The position numbers were made by a program, and so were the translations under genes. 64,000 bases of DNA, taken from positions 1 to 64,000 of the forward strand of contig NZ_AZEG01000005.1 of NCBI RefSeq assembly GCF_001434935.1. The letters are read 5' to 3'. The first letter of the stretch is position 1, and each line of letters starts with the position of its first letter. Positions 25,643-33,545 of this stretch are shown piece after piece. The notes under the pieces were generated by a model. The model was not told the origin of the DNA. It worked only from the letters and a program-made list of their open reading frames with translations, and did no database searches. The stretch is from Liquorilactobacillus uvarum DSM 19971 (GTDB lineage: Bacteria; Bacillota; Bacilli; Lactobacillales; Lactobacillaceae).

Positions 25643-26791
25643 TCATTTCAATTCGCCAAGCAGTCGAAGAGTATTGTTAACGTAATACGATACCCCAGTT
25701 AAAATTGCATTCTCATCCGGAGCAAAATCGGAATGATGAATTTCGCCTGTCTCGCCAACACCTAGATGCGCGTAGACCCCTGGTAACCGTTCTTGGTAAC
25801 AGGAAAAATCATCACTTCCAAGTTCGGCACGGCTCTCAAAAACTTCTGCAAACTTGCTAGTTTCATTTTTTACAATTTTCGTCAACTTAGGATCGTTATA
25901 AACAGCAGGATCACCGACATACCAATCAGTTTCAGCTTTTGTCCGGTATGCCGAACTAAACTGGGAAACAATTTCTTGGAAACGGCTACGAATAAGTTCT
26001 CGTTCTTTTTTTTCAAGTACTCGCACAGTTCCAGAAAACACAGCTGTCTTGGGAAGAATATTCCAGGCCGTTCCTGCATGTATTTCTGTCACACTCAAAA
26101 CAGCGCTAGAAGTTGGTTCAACATTACGACTAACAATTGTTTGCAATGCTGTTACTATGCCTGTCAAAGCCACAATCACATCACTTCCTTGATCTGGATG
26201 TGCAGCATGTGTCTCAATTCCGCTAATTGAAACTTTGAACTTATCGATTGACCCAGCTGTATAACCGGCACGAAGTCCAATGTTTCCAACTGGTTTACCC
26301 GGTTTGACATGCAATCCTAAAATGGCATTTACTCCCTGAGCATGTCCAGCATTGATCACTTGAAGTGCGCCTTCATTTGCTTCTTCCGCCGGTTGGAAAA
26401 TAAAGCGTATCTTCCCTTTAAAGTCAATTGACTGATGCGTCAATATGTAGACCGCACCTAAAAGAGCTGTCATATGTATATCATGGCCACAAGCATGCAT
26501 AACTCCTGTATTCTTAGATGAAAATGCTAAATTTGTTGTTTCCTGAATCGGTAATGCATCGATATCCGCACGTAAAGCAACAGTTGGCCCACTTTGACCT
26601 GAATCAAGTTCTGCAATGACACCCGTCTTAAGGTCGGTTTTCTTAAGCGGTACACCCCATTCCGTTAACTTTGACCGAATAAAAGCACTGGTTTCGAACT
26701 CATGATCTGACAATTCCGGGTGTTGATGCAAGTGTCGGTAAATTTCTACCAAAAATGTCTGAAGTTCTTTTAGATTTGCTATCTCTATCAT
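25643..26791 (-). CDS. M20-family amidohydrolase (N-acyl amino acid deacylase type)
   Basis: 382 residues. Metal-binding signatures: RADIDALPI (74-82), HACGHDIHM (99-107; Cys101 and His103 are ligand positions in this family), PAEEANEGA and a late HSDFAPDE. An inserted dimerisation domain spans about 185-295 (THAAHPDQGSDVI). Such enzymes remove acyl groups from amino acids or conjugates (hippurate hydrolase, N-acetylcysteine or N-acetyldiaminopimelate deacetylase types). No dap genes are nearby, which argues weakly against the diaminopimelate role. It is the distal gene of the ProC-like/VOC group, separated from it by a decayed reading frame. Confidence 0.85.
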   Translation of the reverse strand: MIEIANLKELQTFLVEIYRHLHQHPELSDHEFETSAFIRSKLTEWGVPLKKTDLKTGVIAELDSGQSGPTVALRADIDALPIQETTNLAFSSKNTGVMHACGHDIHMTALLGAVYILTHQSIDFKGKIRFIFQPAEEANEGALQVINAGHAQGVNAILGLHVKPGKPVGNIGLRAGYTAGSIDKFKVSISGIETHAAHPDQGSDVIVALTGIVTALQTIVSRNVEPTSSAVLSVTEIHAGTAWNILPKTAVFSGTVRVLEKKERELIRSRFQEIVSQFSSAYRTKAETDWYVGDPAVYNDPKLTKIVKNETSKFAEVFESRAELGSDDFSCYQERLPGVYAHLGVGETGEIHHSDFAPDENAILTGVSYYVNNTLRLLGELK

Positions 26792-26934
26792 TTATTCTCC
26801 TCTTTACAAAAAGCTTTTTATTGTATGATATTGCTATCACCCATTCATTATTTGCATGCACGATCTTGTTTGTCCACAGTAGCCGGAAGTGATACATAGT
26901 GAAAACTACTATAGAAGCCTCCAATCTGCGCTTG

Positions 26935-27234
26935 CTAGTTTATCGCCATCTTTTTAATTGTATCAATTTGCTCTGCGACCCAAGGATTACCTATAAACAA
27001 ACGTTTTAATTGCCAAGAACGCTTATCATCTTCAACTCGACCCCAAAATTAGTGGTTAAAGAATTGAACGTTTGATCTATACAAACCCGAATCAGTGTCA
27101 TCATAGGATCTTTTGGACTCGTAATAACCCGGGAAATAACCTCTGCATGTTCTATCTTTGTAGCAAAACACCACTCGTCGTTATCTCCAGAGCAAAAACT
27201 CTACATAAGTATTTTTTGAATCTATCCATCCTTT
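26935..27234 (-). pseudogene. Remnant of an unrecognised protein gene, two frameshifts
   Basis: Immediately after the VOC stop, three minus-strand frames carry protein-like sequence that joins into one chain of about 95 residues. The first segment (to about 27205) reads WIDSKNTYVEF, the second (27006-27200) includes SGDNDEWCFATKIEHAEV and MTLIRVCIDQTFNSL, and the third (26935-27048) includes GRVEDDKRSWQLKRLFIGN and ends MAIN-stop. Removing one T from a T5 tract and adding one to a T4 tract restores a single frame. No start codon is visible in the first frame. I do not recognise the family. Either a true pseudogene or a real gene damaged by homopolymer sequencing errors. Confidence 0.5.
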
Positions 27235-28008
27235 TTAAAAGTTAAACAAAACTTTGTCTATTTTGACTATTTGATTTTGTAGTGTCTTGTTAGCACCCGC
27301 AAAATCCAAACTGACTAAGTGATTTTGCGATCCTTGCGTAAACTTCAACTGTCGATCATTAAGCTCTATCAATAACGTTCCATTTTTTGTTGTCTTTACA
27401 GGTTGCTGCAATAATTTACCCCATTTTGCAGCTACATCTTGTGGCTCAGCAACCTCAAAATTTGCTGTGACAACCTTCAAATCACCTGCTTGATGCTCAA
27501 CAATCAATCCTTGTTTAGTCAATTTTTTGAAACGACTTTCATCATTTCCGGCCCACTGAATAAAAAAGGGGTAAGGAAGCCCTGGTGCAAGATAATCATT
27601 GACAAAAAATATTTTCCAACTAATCAACTTGCCACGTGGATCTAAGCGTTGGCCTTCTTCAATATCACCGACCAAGACATTCTCTTCTTTCAAGCGCTGA
27701 TGTGTTTCTTCGATATTATCTGAACGAATAGCGATTGTATTAAGACGTTGAACTCCCAAAAAATAATCCTGAATAGCATCATACACGGCTGACCCATCTG
27801 TGCGTTTGACCTTACGCGCACTTTTCTCATTTGAAACAGTAATCAGTTCAATATAGTTTAAGCCAAAATATCCAAGTGCATTGCCGGTTCCCCAACGTTT
27901 GTGTTCCCCTCCCGGTTCAAATATAATTCCCTTTTCTTTAAGGACTTTAATTGCCGCATTTAGATCTGTGATATTGATCATTGTGTGATCCCAGTTAAGT
28001 TTTGCCAT
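27235..28008 (-). CDS. VOC-superfamily protein (glyoxalase-like)
   Basis: 257 residues. It begins with KLNWDHTMINITDLNAA, a first beta-alpha-beta unit with a potential metal His (DHTM), followed by GGEHKRWGTGNALGYFGLNYIELI, typical of the Glyoxalase_3 branch of VOC proteins. A second unit around VQRLNTIAIRSDNIEE and a C-terminal third unit follow. No membrane segment. It starts 1 base after the proC-like stop, so the two are co-transcribed. VOC members include isomerases, dioxygenases and resistance proteins; nothing here selects among them. Confidence 0.78.
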   Translation of the reverse strand: MAKLNWDHTMINITDLNAAIKVLKEKGIIFEPGGEHKRWGTGNALGYFGLNYIELITVSNEKSARKVKRTDGSAVYDAIQDYFLGVQRLNTIAIRSDNIEETHQRLKEENVLVGDIEEGQRLDPRGKLISWKIFFVNDYLAPGLPYPFFIQWAGNDESRFKKLTKQGLIVEHQAGDLKVVTANFEVAEPQDVAAKWGKLLQQPVKTTKNGTLLIELNDRQLKFTQGSQNHLVSLDFAGANKTLQNQIVKIDKVLFNF

Positions 28009-28009
28009 C

Positions 28010-28816
28010 CTAACCCTTCTTTCCTAATTGAGTTGTCCTTTTTACGGCTGCTAATACTGCATTCTGGACTCCAGCCGCAAAGTCACTTGCATCAATTTCA
28101 TGCTGTGCTGTAATACCAACTCCGCCAGCAGAATTATTAACATCTAATAACTCATAAGCATGTTTGCCTGTCATTTCTAGAAACTTAGCCGCTCCTTTCA
28201 AATTTTCAAGTGCAATCGCGTTTGCCTGTTTACGCGAAAGTCCGCTAAGTACACCTGCATTAGTAAGAGCAATATAGAAATTATAAACATAATTAGGACC
28301 GCAAACTGCATAACCTGTATAAATATCAATCTGTTCTTCTGGAATAAAATCAACCTTGCCGAAGCTTTCCAAAAACGGTGTTACCAGTTCGCGTTCAGCT
28401 CCTTCTCCAAGCGCAGCTCCGGAATATCCATAACCTGTGTCCGTCAAAGTATTAGGAATGATACGTGTAAACGCTAATTTTTTGTTACTTGCTGCTTGTA
28501 GTTGAGCGAGTGTTACGCCTGCAATGATTGAAATGACTTGTGCTGCTGTTTCAGTAGCTCCGATTTGTGCTGTTAATGCTTTCCAATCATCTTGAGGCCG
28601 AACACCTAGCAGAATAATTTCAGCTGCAGACAGCTTTTTTTCATCAATTATCGTTTGTGCATCAATTCCATAATTTTCATGCAGAAAACTGACTCTTTGT
28701 TCTGAAATATCTGTCACTGTAGTTGCAGATGGTTCTATAACTTTGTTCCTCAACGCTGCCCGCAATATTGCCTCAACCATCTGGCCTCCGCCGATTGCAT
28801 AAACTTTAATTGTCAT
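28010..28816 (-). CDS. proC: Divergent pyrroline-5-carboxylate reductase-like protein
   Basis: 268 residues, the ProC length. The Rossmann start is YAIGGGQMVEAIL, then RIIPNTLTDTGYG (family RxxPN) and a dimerisation domain from about residue 165 with VCGPNYVYNFYIALTNAGVLSGLSR and LKGAAKFLEMTGKHAYEL. The reaction would be NAD(P)H reduction of pyrroline-5-carboxylate to proline. The normally conserved SPGGTT signature reads SAGGVG, so the substrate may differ or the protein may be a related imine reductase. It heads a group with the VOC protein and, past a broken gene, the amidohydrolase. Its leader contains a terminator hairpin and a Cys-rich ORF. Confidence 0.72.
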   Translation of the reverse strand: MTIKVYAIGGGQMVEAILRAALRNKVIEPSATTVTDISEQRVSFLHENYGIDAQTIIDEKKLSAAEIILLGVRPQDDWKALTAQIGATETAAQVISIIAGVTLAQLQAASNKKLAFTRIIPNTLTDTGYGYSGAALGEGAERELVTPFLESFGKVDFIPEEQIDIYTGYAVCGPNYVYNFYIALTNAGVLSGLSRKQANAIALENLKGAAKFLEMTGKHAYELLDVNNSAGGVGITAQHEIDASDFAAGVQNAVLAAVKRTTQLGKKG

Positions 28817-28852
28817 ACACGTTCTCCTTCCGGTAATTTATAATCTGCAAAC

Positions 28853-28890
28853 AAAAAGCACCAATGATCTATGCAGATCGTCGGTGCTTT
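28853..28890 (-). terminator. Terminator hairpin between the Cys-rich ORF and proC-like gene
   Basis: AAAGCACC (28855-28862) pairs with GGTGCTTT (28883-28890); inner bases AATGATC and GATCGTC extend the stem with two mismatches around a 6-base loop. On the minus strand it ends TTTTTG. It sits about 35 bases before the proC-like start and about 50 bases after the small ORF, so it may attenuate transcription into proC. Confidence 0.7.
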
Positions 28891-28942
28891 ATCAAAGATC
28901 TTAAAATTGTGTGTCCTGCCAATAACATTTTTAAGATACTCT

Positions 28943-29059
28943 TCAAATTAAACTGCCACACGAATCTACATTTTTAAGTACACCAAAACACACATTGCAC
29001 ATTGTGCAACATGAAACCATACACATGACTTGTTTGTATTTTACGTCTTGGCTTAGCAT
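28943..29059 (-). CDS. 38-residue cysteine-rich micro-ORF
   Basis: ATG at 29059, AGGAG at 29069-29073 with 9 bases between. The peptide has six Cys (13, 17, 18, 21, 24, 34); the core reads VMCMVSCCTMCNVCFGVL. It has its own candidate promoter (TTGACA at 29135-29140), and a second hairpin (28898-28937) plus the terminator follow, so promoter, ORF and terminator form a complete unit of about 250 bases. It could be a Cys-sensing leader peptide controlling the downstream genes, or a small functional Cys-rich peptide. An AGCATA/TATGCT hairpin (29055-29070) covers part of the ribosome site and the start codon. The gene upstream is a trans-sulfuration enzyme. I know no named family. Confidence 0.5.
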   Translation of the reverse strand: MLSQDVKYKQVMCMVSCCTMCNVCFGVLKNVDSCGSLI

Positions 29060-29111
29060 AGATTTATGCTCCTTTTAAATTAAGCATTTTTAATTTTCTA
29101 ATATATTTTTA

Positions 29112-29140
29112 ATGTTACATGCTGAATTTGCCGTTGTCAA
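29112..29140 (-). promoter_or_regulatory. Candidate promoter of the Cys-rich micro-ORF
   Basis: Minus strand: exact TTGACA, 17-base spacer, TAACAT. It starts about 20 bases after the stop of the trans-sulfuration gene, giving a start site near 29105 and a short leader to the ribosome site. Confidence 0.5.
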
Positions 29141-29158
29141 TAACTTATTGAAAAAAGG

Positions 29159-30295
29159 TTATGCTAAAGCCTGCTTAAGGTCAGAGACAAGATCGATAGC
29201 ATTTTCAAGGCCCACGGATAACCGTAACAATGTCGGCGTAATGCCTAACCTTAATCTCTCAGACTCTTCCATGTCACGGTGCGTTTGAATATATGGGATA
29301 GTCAACAAACTTTCAACTCCGCCTAAACTTTCAGCAAATGAGATAACTTTCAAGCTTTTAAACATCTTATCAATAATTTTTTCATCCCGCACATAAAAAC
29401 TTATCATCCCGCCCTTGCCAGGATACATTACCTTTTCAACTTTTGCTTCTTGTTTTAAATACGCAACAACTTTTTGTGCATTTGCTGTATGCTCACGCAT
29501 TCTTAATGGTAGCGTCTTAAGACTCCGCAGCAGCAGCCACGAGTCAAAGGAAGCAAGAGTCGCACCCGTTGTTTTATAATTAAATGCCAGCTTTTCGCTA
29601 AGTTTTTCCCCACGTGCAACTACCACTCCACCTAACAAATCATTATGACCCGAGAGATACTTGGTCGCACTGTGCACAACGATGTTTGCCCCTTGGGTCA
29701 GAGGCAATTGGTAGATGGGTGTATAAAAAGTATTGTCAACCATTACTAAGATTTTTGGATCAACCGCATGGACCATATCTGCAACAGCCGCAATGTCAAC
29801 TTCTTTCATAGTTGGATTAGAGGGCGTTTCAATCCAAACCGCACGCGTTTCCGGTTGAAGCAAGTCATGCAATTCCTCGATTTTTTTACCATTCCATTTA
29901 CTGAAACGGATACCGTACTGCTCGTCCAACTGATCAAAATAACGGAATGTTCCTCCATATAGGTCATCCAAAGTTACTATATGATCCCCACTTTTAAAAA
30001 GGCTGAAAGGTAGCTGAATTGCTGCCATCCCTGAACTTAAGGCAAACGCTTGTGTTCCATGTTCCAAAGTAGCCAGTGTCTCAGACAGCACTTTTCTAGT
30101 TGGTGTTTCTAGACGTGAATAAGAGTACTGCTTATGCTCATCAAAATTACGTATGTCTTCCAAGTCCTTATGGCGATAGTTTGATGCCAAGTAAATTGGA
30201 GTTGAAATAGAACCGTGCGAATCCCCATTATTTCGATTTCCTGCCTGTGCTAAGATAGTTTCAACCTCATATTGCTCCAATTCTTTTTTGTCCAT
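29159..30295 (-). CDS. Trans-sulfuration PLP enzyme (cystathionine lyase/synthase family)
   Basis: 378 residues of the Cys/Met-metabolism PLP family. STPIYLASNY near 31-40, YSYSRLETPTR (57-67), the phosphate-binding LSSGMAAIQ (87-95), TPSNPTMKEVD, and the PLP lysine K212 in HSATKYLSGHNDLLGG. The family includes cystathionine beta- and gamma-lyases, cystathionine gamma-synthase and O-acetylhomoserine sulfhydrylase, which cannot be told apart reliably by eye; a lyase is likely as no homoserine O-acyltransferase is present. AGGAGG lies before the ATG. It follows queH by about 60 bases on the same strand. Confidence 0.88.
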   Translation of the reverse strand: MDKKELEQYEVETILAQAGNRNNGDSHGSISTPIYLASNYRHKDLEDIRNFDEHKQYSYSRLETPTRKVLSETLATLEHGTQAFALSSGMAAIQLPFSLFKSGDHIVTLDDLYGGTFRYFDQLDEQYGIRFSKWNGKKIEELHDLLQPETRAVWIETPSNPTMKEVDIAAVADMVHAVDPKILVMVDNTFYTPIYQLPLTQGANIVVHSATKYLSGHNDLLGGVVVARGEKLSEKLAFNYKTTGATLASFDSWLLLRSLKTLPLRMREHTANAQKVVAYLKQEAKVEKVMYPGKGGMISFYVRDEKIIDKMFKSLKVISFAESLGGVESLLTIPYIQTHRDMEESERLRLGITPTLLRLSVGLENAIDLVSDLKQALA

Positions 30296-30356
30296 GTTAT
30301 GTAATCCTCCTAAGTATCATCTTACAAAGTAAGAATTTTTAACCAATTTTAAACGC

Positions 30357-31127
30357 TCATTCTTTCACTTCGTCATGATAGACAAATCTAATATCAGGAA
30401 ATTCCTTATCCGCATCTTTTCCTTGCATAAAGGCCCTTGCTTCTTTACGGATCTGCGGCAACTCAACGCCTTGTGTTTTAGCTGCAAAAATGCAGCCACA
30501 ATAACACTGCCGGTAAACATCATATTCTTTGCACATCTCGACAGAACGTTTATAGCCATTGTTCTTCTTAAAATCACTTGGTAAGTACTTAGTGGTATAA
30601 AAGTTTTGAACATCAATCCCTACCCGATTAACAACTTGTGAATTTTTGTGCGGACTAATAGTCAGTGCACTTCCAAAATAGTCGAATCCCAACTCGACTG
30701 CCTTAGCCGCAACCAAATCTAACCGATAATTAAAGCAGGCTTCACACCGTTGCCCACCCTCTGGTTCTTTTTCAAGCCCTCTAACTGCCTCAAAATATTG
30801 CTGCGGTTCATATGGAGCCGCAATAAACCGAACGGTGCCGCCTGTCTTTTTATTAAAATCAGTGATGAACTTTTGTTGGACGTATTCACGTCGCTTGTAT
30901 TCGTCGCGCGGATGAATATTAGAATTAGCATAGTAAACTGTAACATCAGCATATTTTGTTAAATATTCCAATGTATAAGTGCTACAAGGAGCGCAGCAGC
31001 TGTGCAATAAAATTTTGGGTCTAAGGTCTTGCTGCTGCCAATTTTTTATCATTTTTTGCAGAATTTTATCATAATTAATTTTTTGATTTTGGTTCATTCT
31101 GTCCAGAATTTCGTGCAAATCGATCAC
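30357..31127 (-). CDS. queH: Epoxyqueuosine reductase QueH
   Basis: Last step of queuosine synthesis in tRNA: reduces epoxyqueuosine to queuosine. The non-cobalamin (DUF208) enzyme with an iron-sulfur cluster. Cysteines: LLHSCCAPCST (44, 45, 48), GGQRCEACFNYR, MCKEYDVYRQCYCGCIF; also SALTISPHKNSQ. I choose the GTG at 31127, preceded by AAGG with 7-base spacing, over a GTG nine codons upstream that has no ribosome site; this gives 256 residues. It lies between lplA and the trans-sulfuration gene with no obvious functional link. queA/tgt are not in the window. Confidence 0.92.
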   Translation of the reverse strand: MIDLHEILDRMNQNQKINYDKILQKMIKNWQQQDLRPKILLHSCCAPCSTYTLEYLTKYADVTVYYANSNIHPRDEYKRREYVQQKFITDFNKKTGGTVRFIAAPYEPQQYFEAVRGLEKEPEGGQRCEACFNYRLDLVAAKAVELGFDYFGSALTISPHKNSQVVNRVGIDVQNFYTTKYLPSDFKKNNGYKRSVEMCKEYDVYRQCYCGCIFAAKTQGVELPQIRKEARAFMQGKDADKEFPDIRFVYHDEVKE

Positions 31128-31247
31128 TTTTTCACCTTCATAAAAATAAATCACATTTTTTGTAAATTAGTATAACATAATCGCCAGGCCACTCAAGCCC
31201 ATTCATGTTTGATATTCTCCATTTTTTGCTTGAGCAACTATAAGTTA

Positions 31248-32264
31248 TCATAAATTAAATAAAAGTCGCACTATCTGGCCGCTGTTTATTCCTTGAAAAT
31301 AATCATTGATATCAATTGCTGCCAATACTTTTGCAATTTTCTGCGAATCAAAGGTCTGCCCAGCTAAAAGCTTTTCTAGATGGGCAACATCCTTAACACC
31401 AAAGTAGTCGCCTAAAAATCGTATGGTCTCGATTCTGCCATTTTCCACTAAAACACGCGCGTCAATCGTTCCGTTTTCAAAGTGCCGCCTTCTTTTGAGA
31501 GTGAATTTGGGTGACCGTCCGTAGACCCAGTCCCAATTACGATAATATTTTTGCTCTAATTGTTCGATTTCTGCTTGATCCTCAATTGTTAAGTCATAAG
31601 CATATTTTCGAGCTTCACTCATTGATACTGACCCTAAGATACTCTGAATTATAAAATCTCGAAATTCTTCTGTTGTGATTCTTTTATATTTTTCTGCCAG
31701 ATATGGACGTAAATTTGTTACACGGCTGCGAACTGATTTAATCCCCTTTGACTGTATTTTATCCTTTGGAACGCTCAAAGCCTTGCCCACTTCGTTCATG
31801 TCCACATCCAGCATCAACGTTCCATGTGAAAATGTTCTGCCTGATCTAGTGTACATCGCATTGCCCGAAAATTTTTTCCCGTCTACCACAATATCATTTC
31901 GCCCTGTAACCTCAGCTCCTGATACCCCCAGTTTATGCAGTGCTCCAACAATCGGAGCAACCATTGTCTTAAAATCACCAAAACGCTGTTTATCTGCATT
32001 GACAATAAAACTGAAACTCAAGTTACCTAAATCATCATACATTGCACCACCACCAGACAAGCGACGTGTAACAACAATATTTTTATCTCTGCAGTACTGC
32101 TGATCAATCTCCTCAAGGGTATTTTGATTTCGTCCAATAATTACACATGGTTTTTGGATGTAAAATAGCACTAATGGCAATTCAATATCTTTTTTAGACA
32201 TTAAATATTGTTCTGTTGCCAGATTCGTTCTGATATCAAATGTCGGCATCGCTAAATATTTCAT
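31248..32264 (-). CDS. lplA: Lipoate-protein ligase, copy 1
   Basis: Attaches lipoate to apo-proteins via lipoyl-AMP. 338 residues: TNLATEQYLM, VIIGRNQNTLEEI, RRLSGGGAMYDDLGNLSFSF (substrate loop), GRNDIVVDGKKFSGNAMY with the catalytic lysine, SHGTLMLDVD, and the C-terminal accessory domain from about 245 (NWDWVYGRSPKF). It closely resembles the second copy at the end of the PDH operon, strongly in the N-terminal 200 residues and less so in the C-terminal domain. It follows the SGNH hydrolase gene. Two copies may serve different E2/GcvH substrates or lipoate sources. Confidence 0.93.
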   Translation of the reverse strand: MKYLAMPTFDIRTNLATEQYLMSKKDIELPLVLFYIQKPCVIIGRNQNTLEEIDQQYCRDKNIVVTRRLSGGGAMYDDLGNLSFSFIVNADKQRFGDFKTMVAPIVGALHKLGVSGAEVTGRNDIVVDGKKFSGNAMYTRSGRTFSHGTLMLDVDMNEVGKALSVPKDKIQSKGIKSVRSRVTNLRPYLAEKYKRITTEEFRDFIIQSILGSVSMSEARKYAYDLTIEDQAEIEQLEQKYYRNWDWVYGRSPKFTLKRRRHFENGTIDARVLVENGRIETIRFLGDYFGVKDVAHLEKLLAGQTFDSQKIAKVLAAIDINDYFQGINSGQIVRLLFNL

Positions 32265-32327
32265 AATTCCACTTTCTTTCTCAAAATTAAAGTAACCGCT
32301 TTATTTTAAAAAAATCATTATTCTAAA

Positions 32328-33455
32328 TCAATTTTCAACATTAATCTTGGCACAAATGGCAGCTGCAATTTTTTGACCGCCTTGTTTATTTAAATGAATA
32401 TGGTCTCCAAAGTCATAAGCAGATTTCAATTGCTGTTTGCCATCTTCCACTATGTGGCTGCAATCCAATACTTCAGGTAACTGCTGCAAGCAATGATTGA
32501 TTTCCATACGTTTTTCTAGTGCCTGTGCATACCTTTTAATGTGTGGAACTGCACCATGACCTAAGCTGAAAGGTAAAATGGTTCCTAACAATAGATCACT
32601 ATTATGTTGGGCTAATATTTTCTTAAGCTGTGTGATTCCCTGCATAAATTCTACTACTGTAATTATTTGTCCTTCTGCTTCTCTACTAAGTAATGGCAAG
32701 AGTAAATCATTCGAACCGATAAGTGCAATTGTCAATGCCGGTCGCAGTTTTTGCGACTCGGTAAAAACTCTCTTTATTAAGCTTGGACCAAAGGTTTGAT
32801 AAAGCTGTTCATCATTAGGAGCATCATATAAAAGTCTTCCACCGGAAGCTCCTGTGTTCACGACAACCACTTTTTCAGGATAAGCATGATATAGCGTTTC
32901 AGCCACACTAGCTGAAATCTGTCCCATTTCGACTAATGAATCACCTGTCATATTTATAAGCTTAGGTTTGCTGTCTGTTAAAACATTGATCTCATTTAAA
33001 CAGAACCATCCTCTTCGTGCATTCATTGAATGTTGAAGATGAGGTATTCCCTCATAATTGCGCACAAAGGCTGCGTTAGTTACTGTTGTATCATAGGTAC
33101 AGCAAAAATCAGAATATATTTGCTTGTCACGACTGCTGATTTTTACATAAAGCTTCACACCAGCCTCTATCTTTAACCAAACTGGATCGCTCATGACTGC
33201 GGTCCCCTTCTCAACCTCTGCTTGGGTCATTCCGTTAAAAGTTACAGTTTGTTTCACGTGAAACTTTTCATCTAAAGAAAGCTCCACCTTTTGAAACACC
33301 AGCTTTGTCTTGCCATATAAGTTGGATAAACTGAGTCGAACACCCCTCCCACTGATATTGACCACAGCTTGAATAACTTCTGTTAGTTCTGTAAACGTAA
33401 AAGGCAAAGCTCGGTAGTCATCACAGCTATGGTACCATCCTAATCGCCATTCCAT
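32328..33455 (-). CDS. SGNH-hydrolase with N-terminal beta domain
   Basis: 375 residues from the ATG at 33455, 9 bases after AAGGA (an in-frame GTG 18 bases upstream overlaps the ribosome site). The N-terminal 165 residues look beta-rich without a known motif; the C-terminal domain has block I NMTGDSLVEMGQ (catalytic Ser), a GASGGRLLYD block, block III GSNDLLLPL and a terminal GDHIHLNKQGG block with the Asp-His pair. No signal peptide, so cytoplasmic. It probably deacylates a sugar or xylan-like oligosaccharide, as related two-domain GDSL esterases do. Its placement between two lipoate ligases is odd; an amidase/esterase acting on lipoyl groups is possible but untested. Confidence 0.78.
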   Translation of the reverse strand: MEWRLGWYHSCDDYRALPFTFTELTEVIQAVVNISGRGVRLSLSNLYGKTKLVFQKVELSLDEKFHVKQTVTFNGMTQAEVEKGTAVMSDPVWLKIEAGVKLYVKISSRDKQIYSDFCCTYDTTVTNAAFVRNYEGIPHLQHSMNARRGWFCLNEINVLTDSKPKLINMTGDSLVEMGQISASVAETLYHAYPEKVVVVNTGASGGRLLYDAPNDEQLYQTFGPSLIKRVFTESQKLRPALTIALIGSNDLLLPLLSREAEGQIITVVEFMQGITQLKKILAQHNSDLLLGTILPFSLGHGAVPHIKRYAQALEKRMEINHCLQQLPEVLDCSHIVEDGKQQLKSAYDFGDHIHLNKQGGQKIAAAICAKINVEN

Positions 33456-33495
33456 TTCATCACTTCCTTTCACTCAAAAACTTTCTTATGAAAAC

Positions 33496-33531
33496 AAAAA
33501 GGCTGGAACTTTTCTTACTTCCAGCCTTTTT
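33496..33531. terminator. Terminator ending the pdh-lplA operon
   Basis: Perfect 13-base arms (AAAAAGGCTGGAA / TTCCAGCCTTTTT), loop of 10. It lies about 15 bases beyond the second lplA on its 3' side and just before the SGNH hydrolase gene, so it separates the two transcription units. Confidence 0.88.
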
Positions 33532-33545
33532 AATTTATAAAATGT

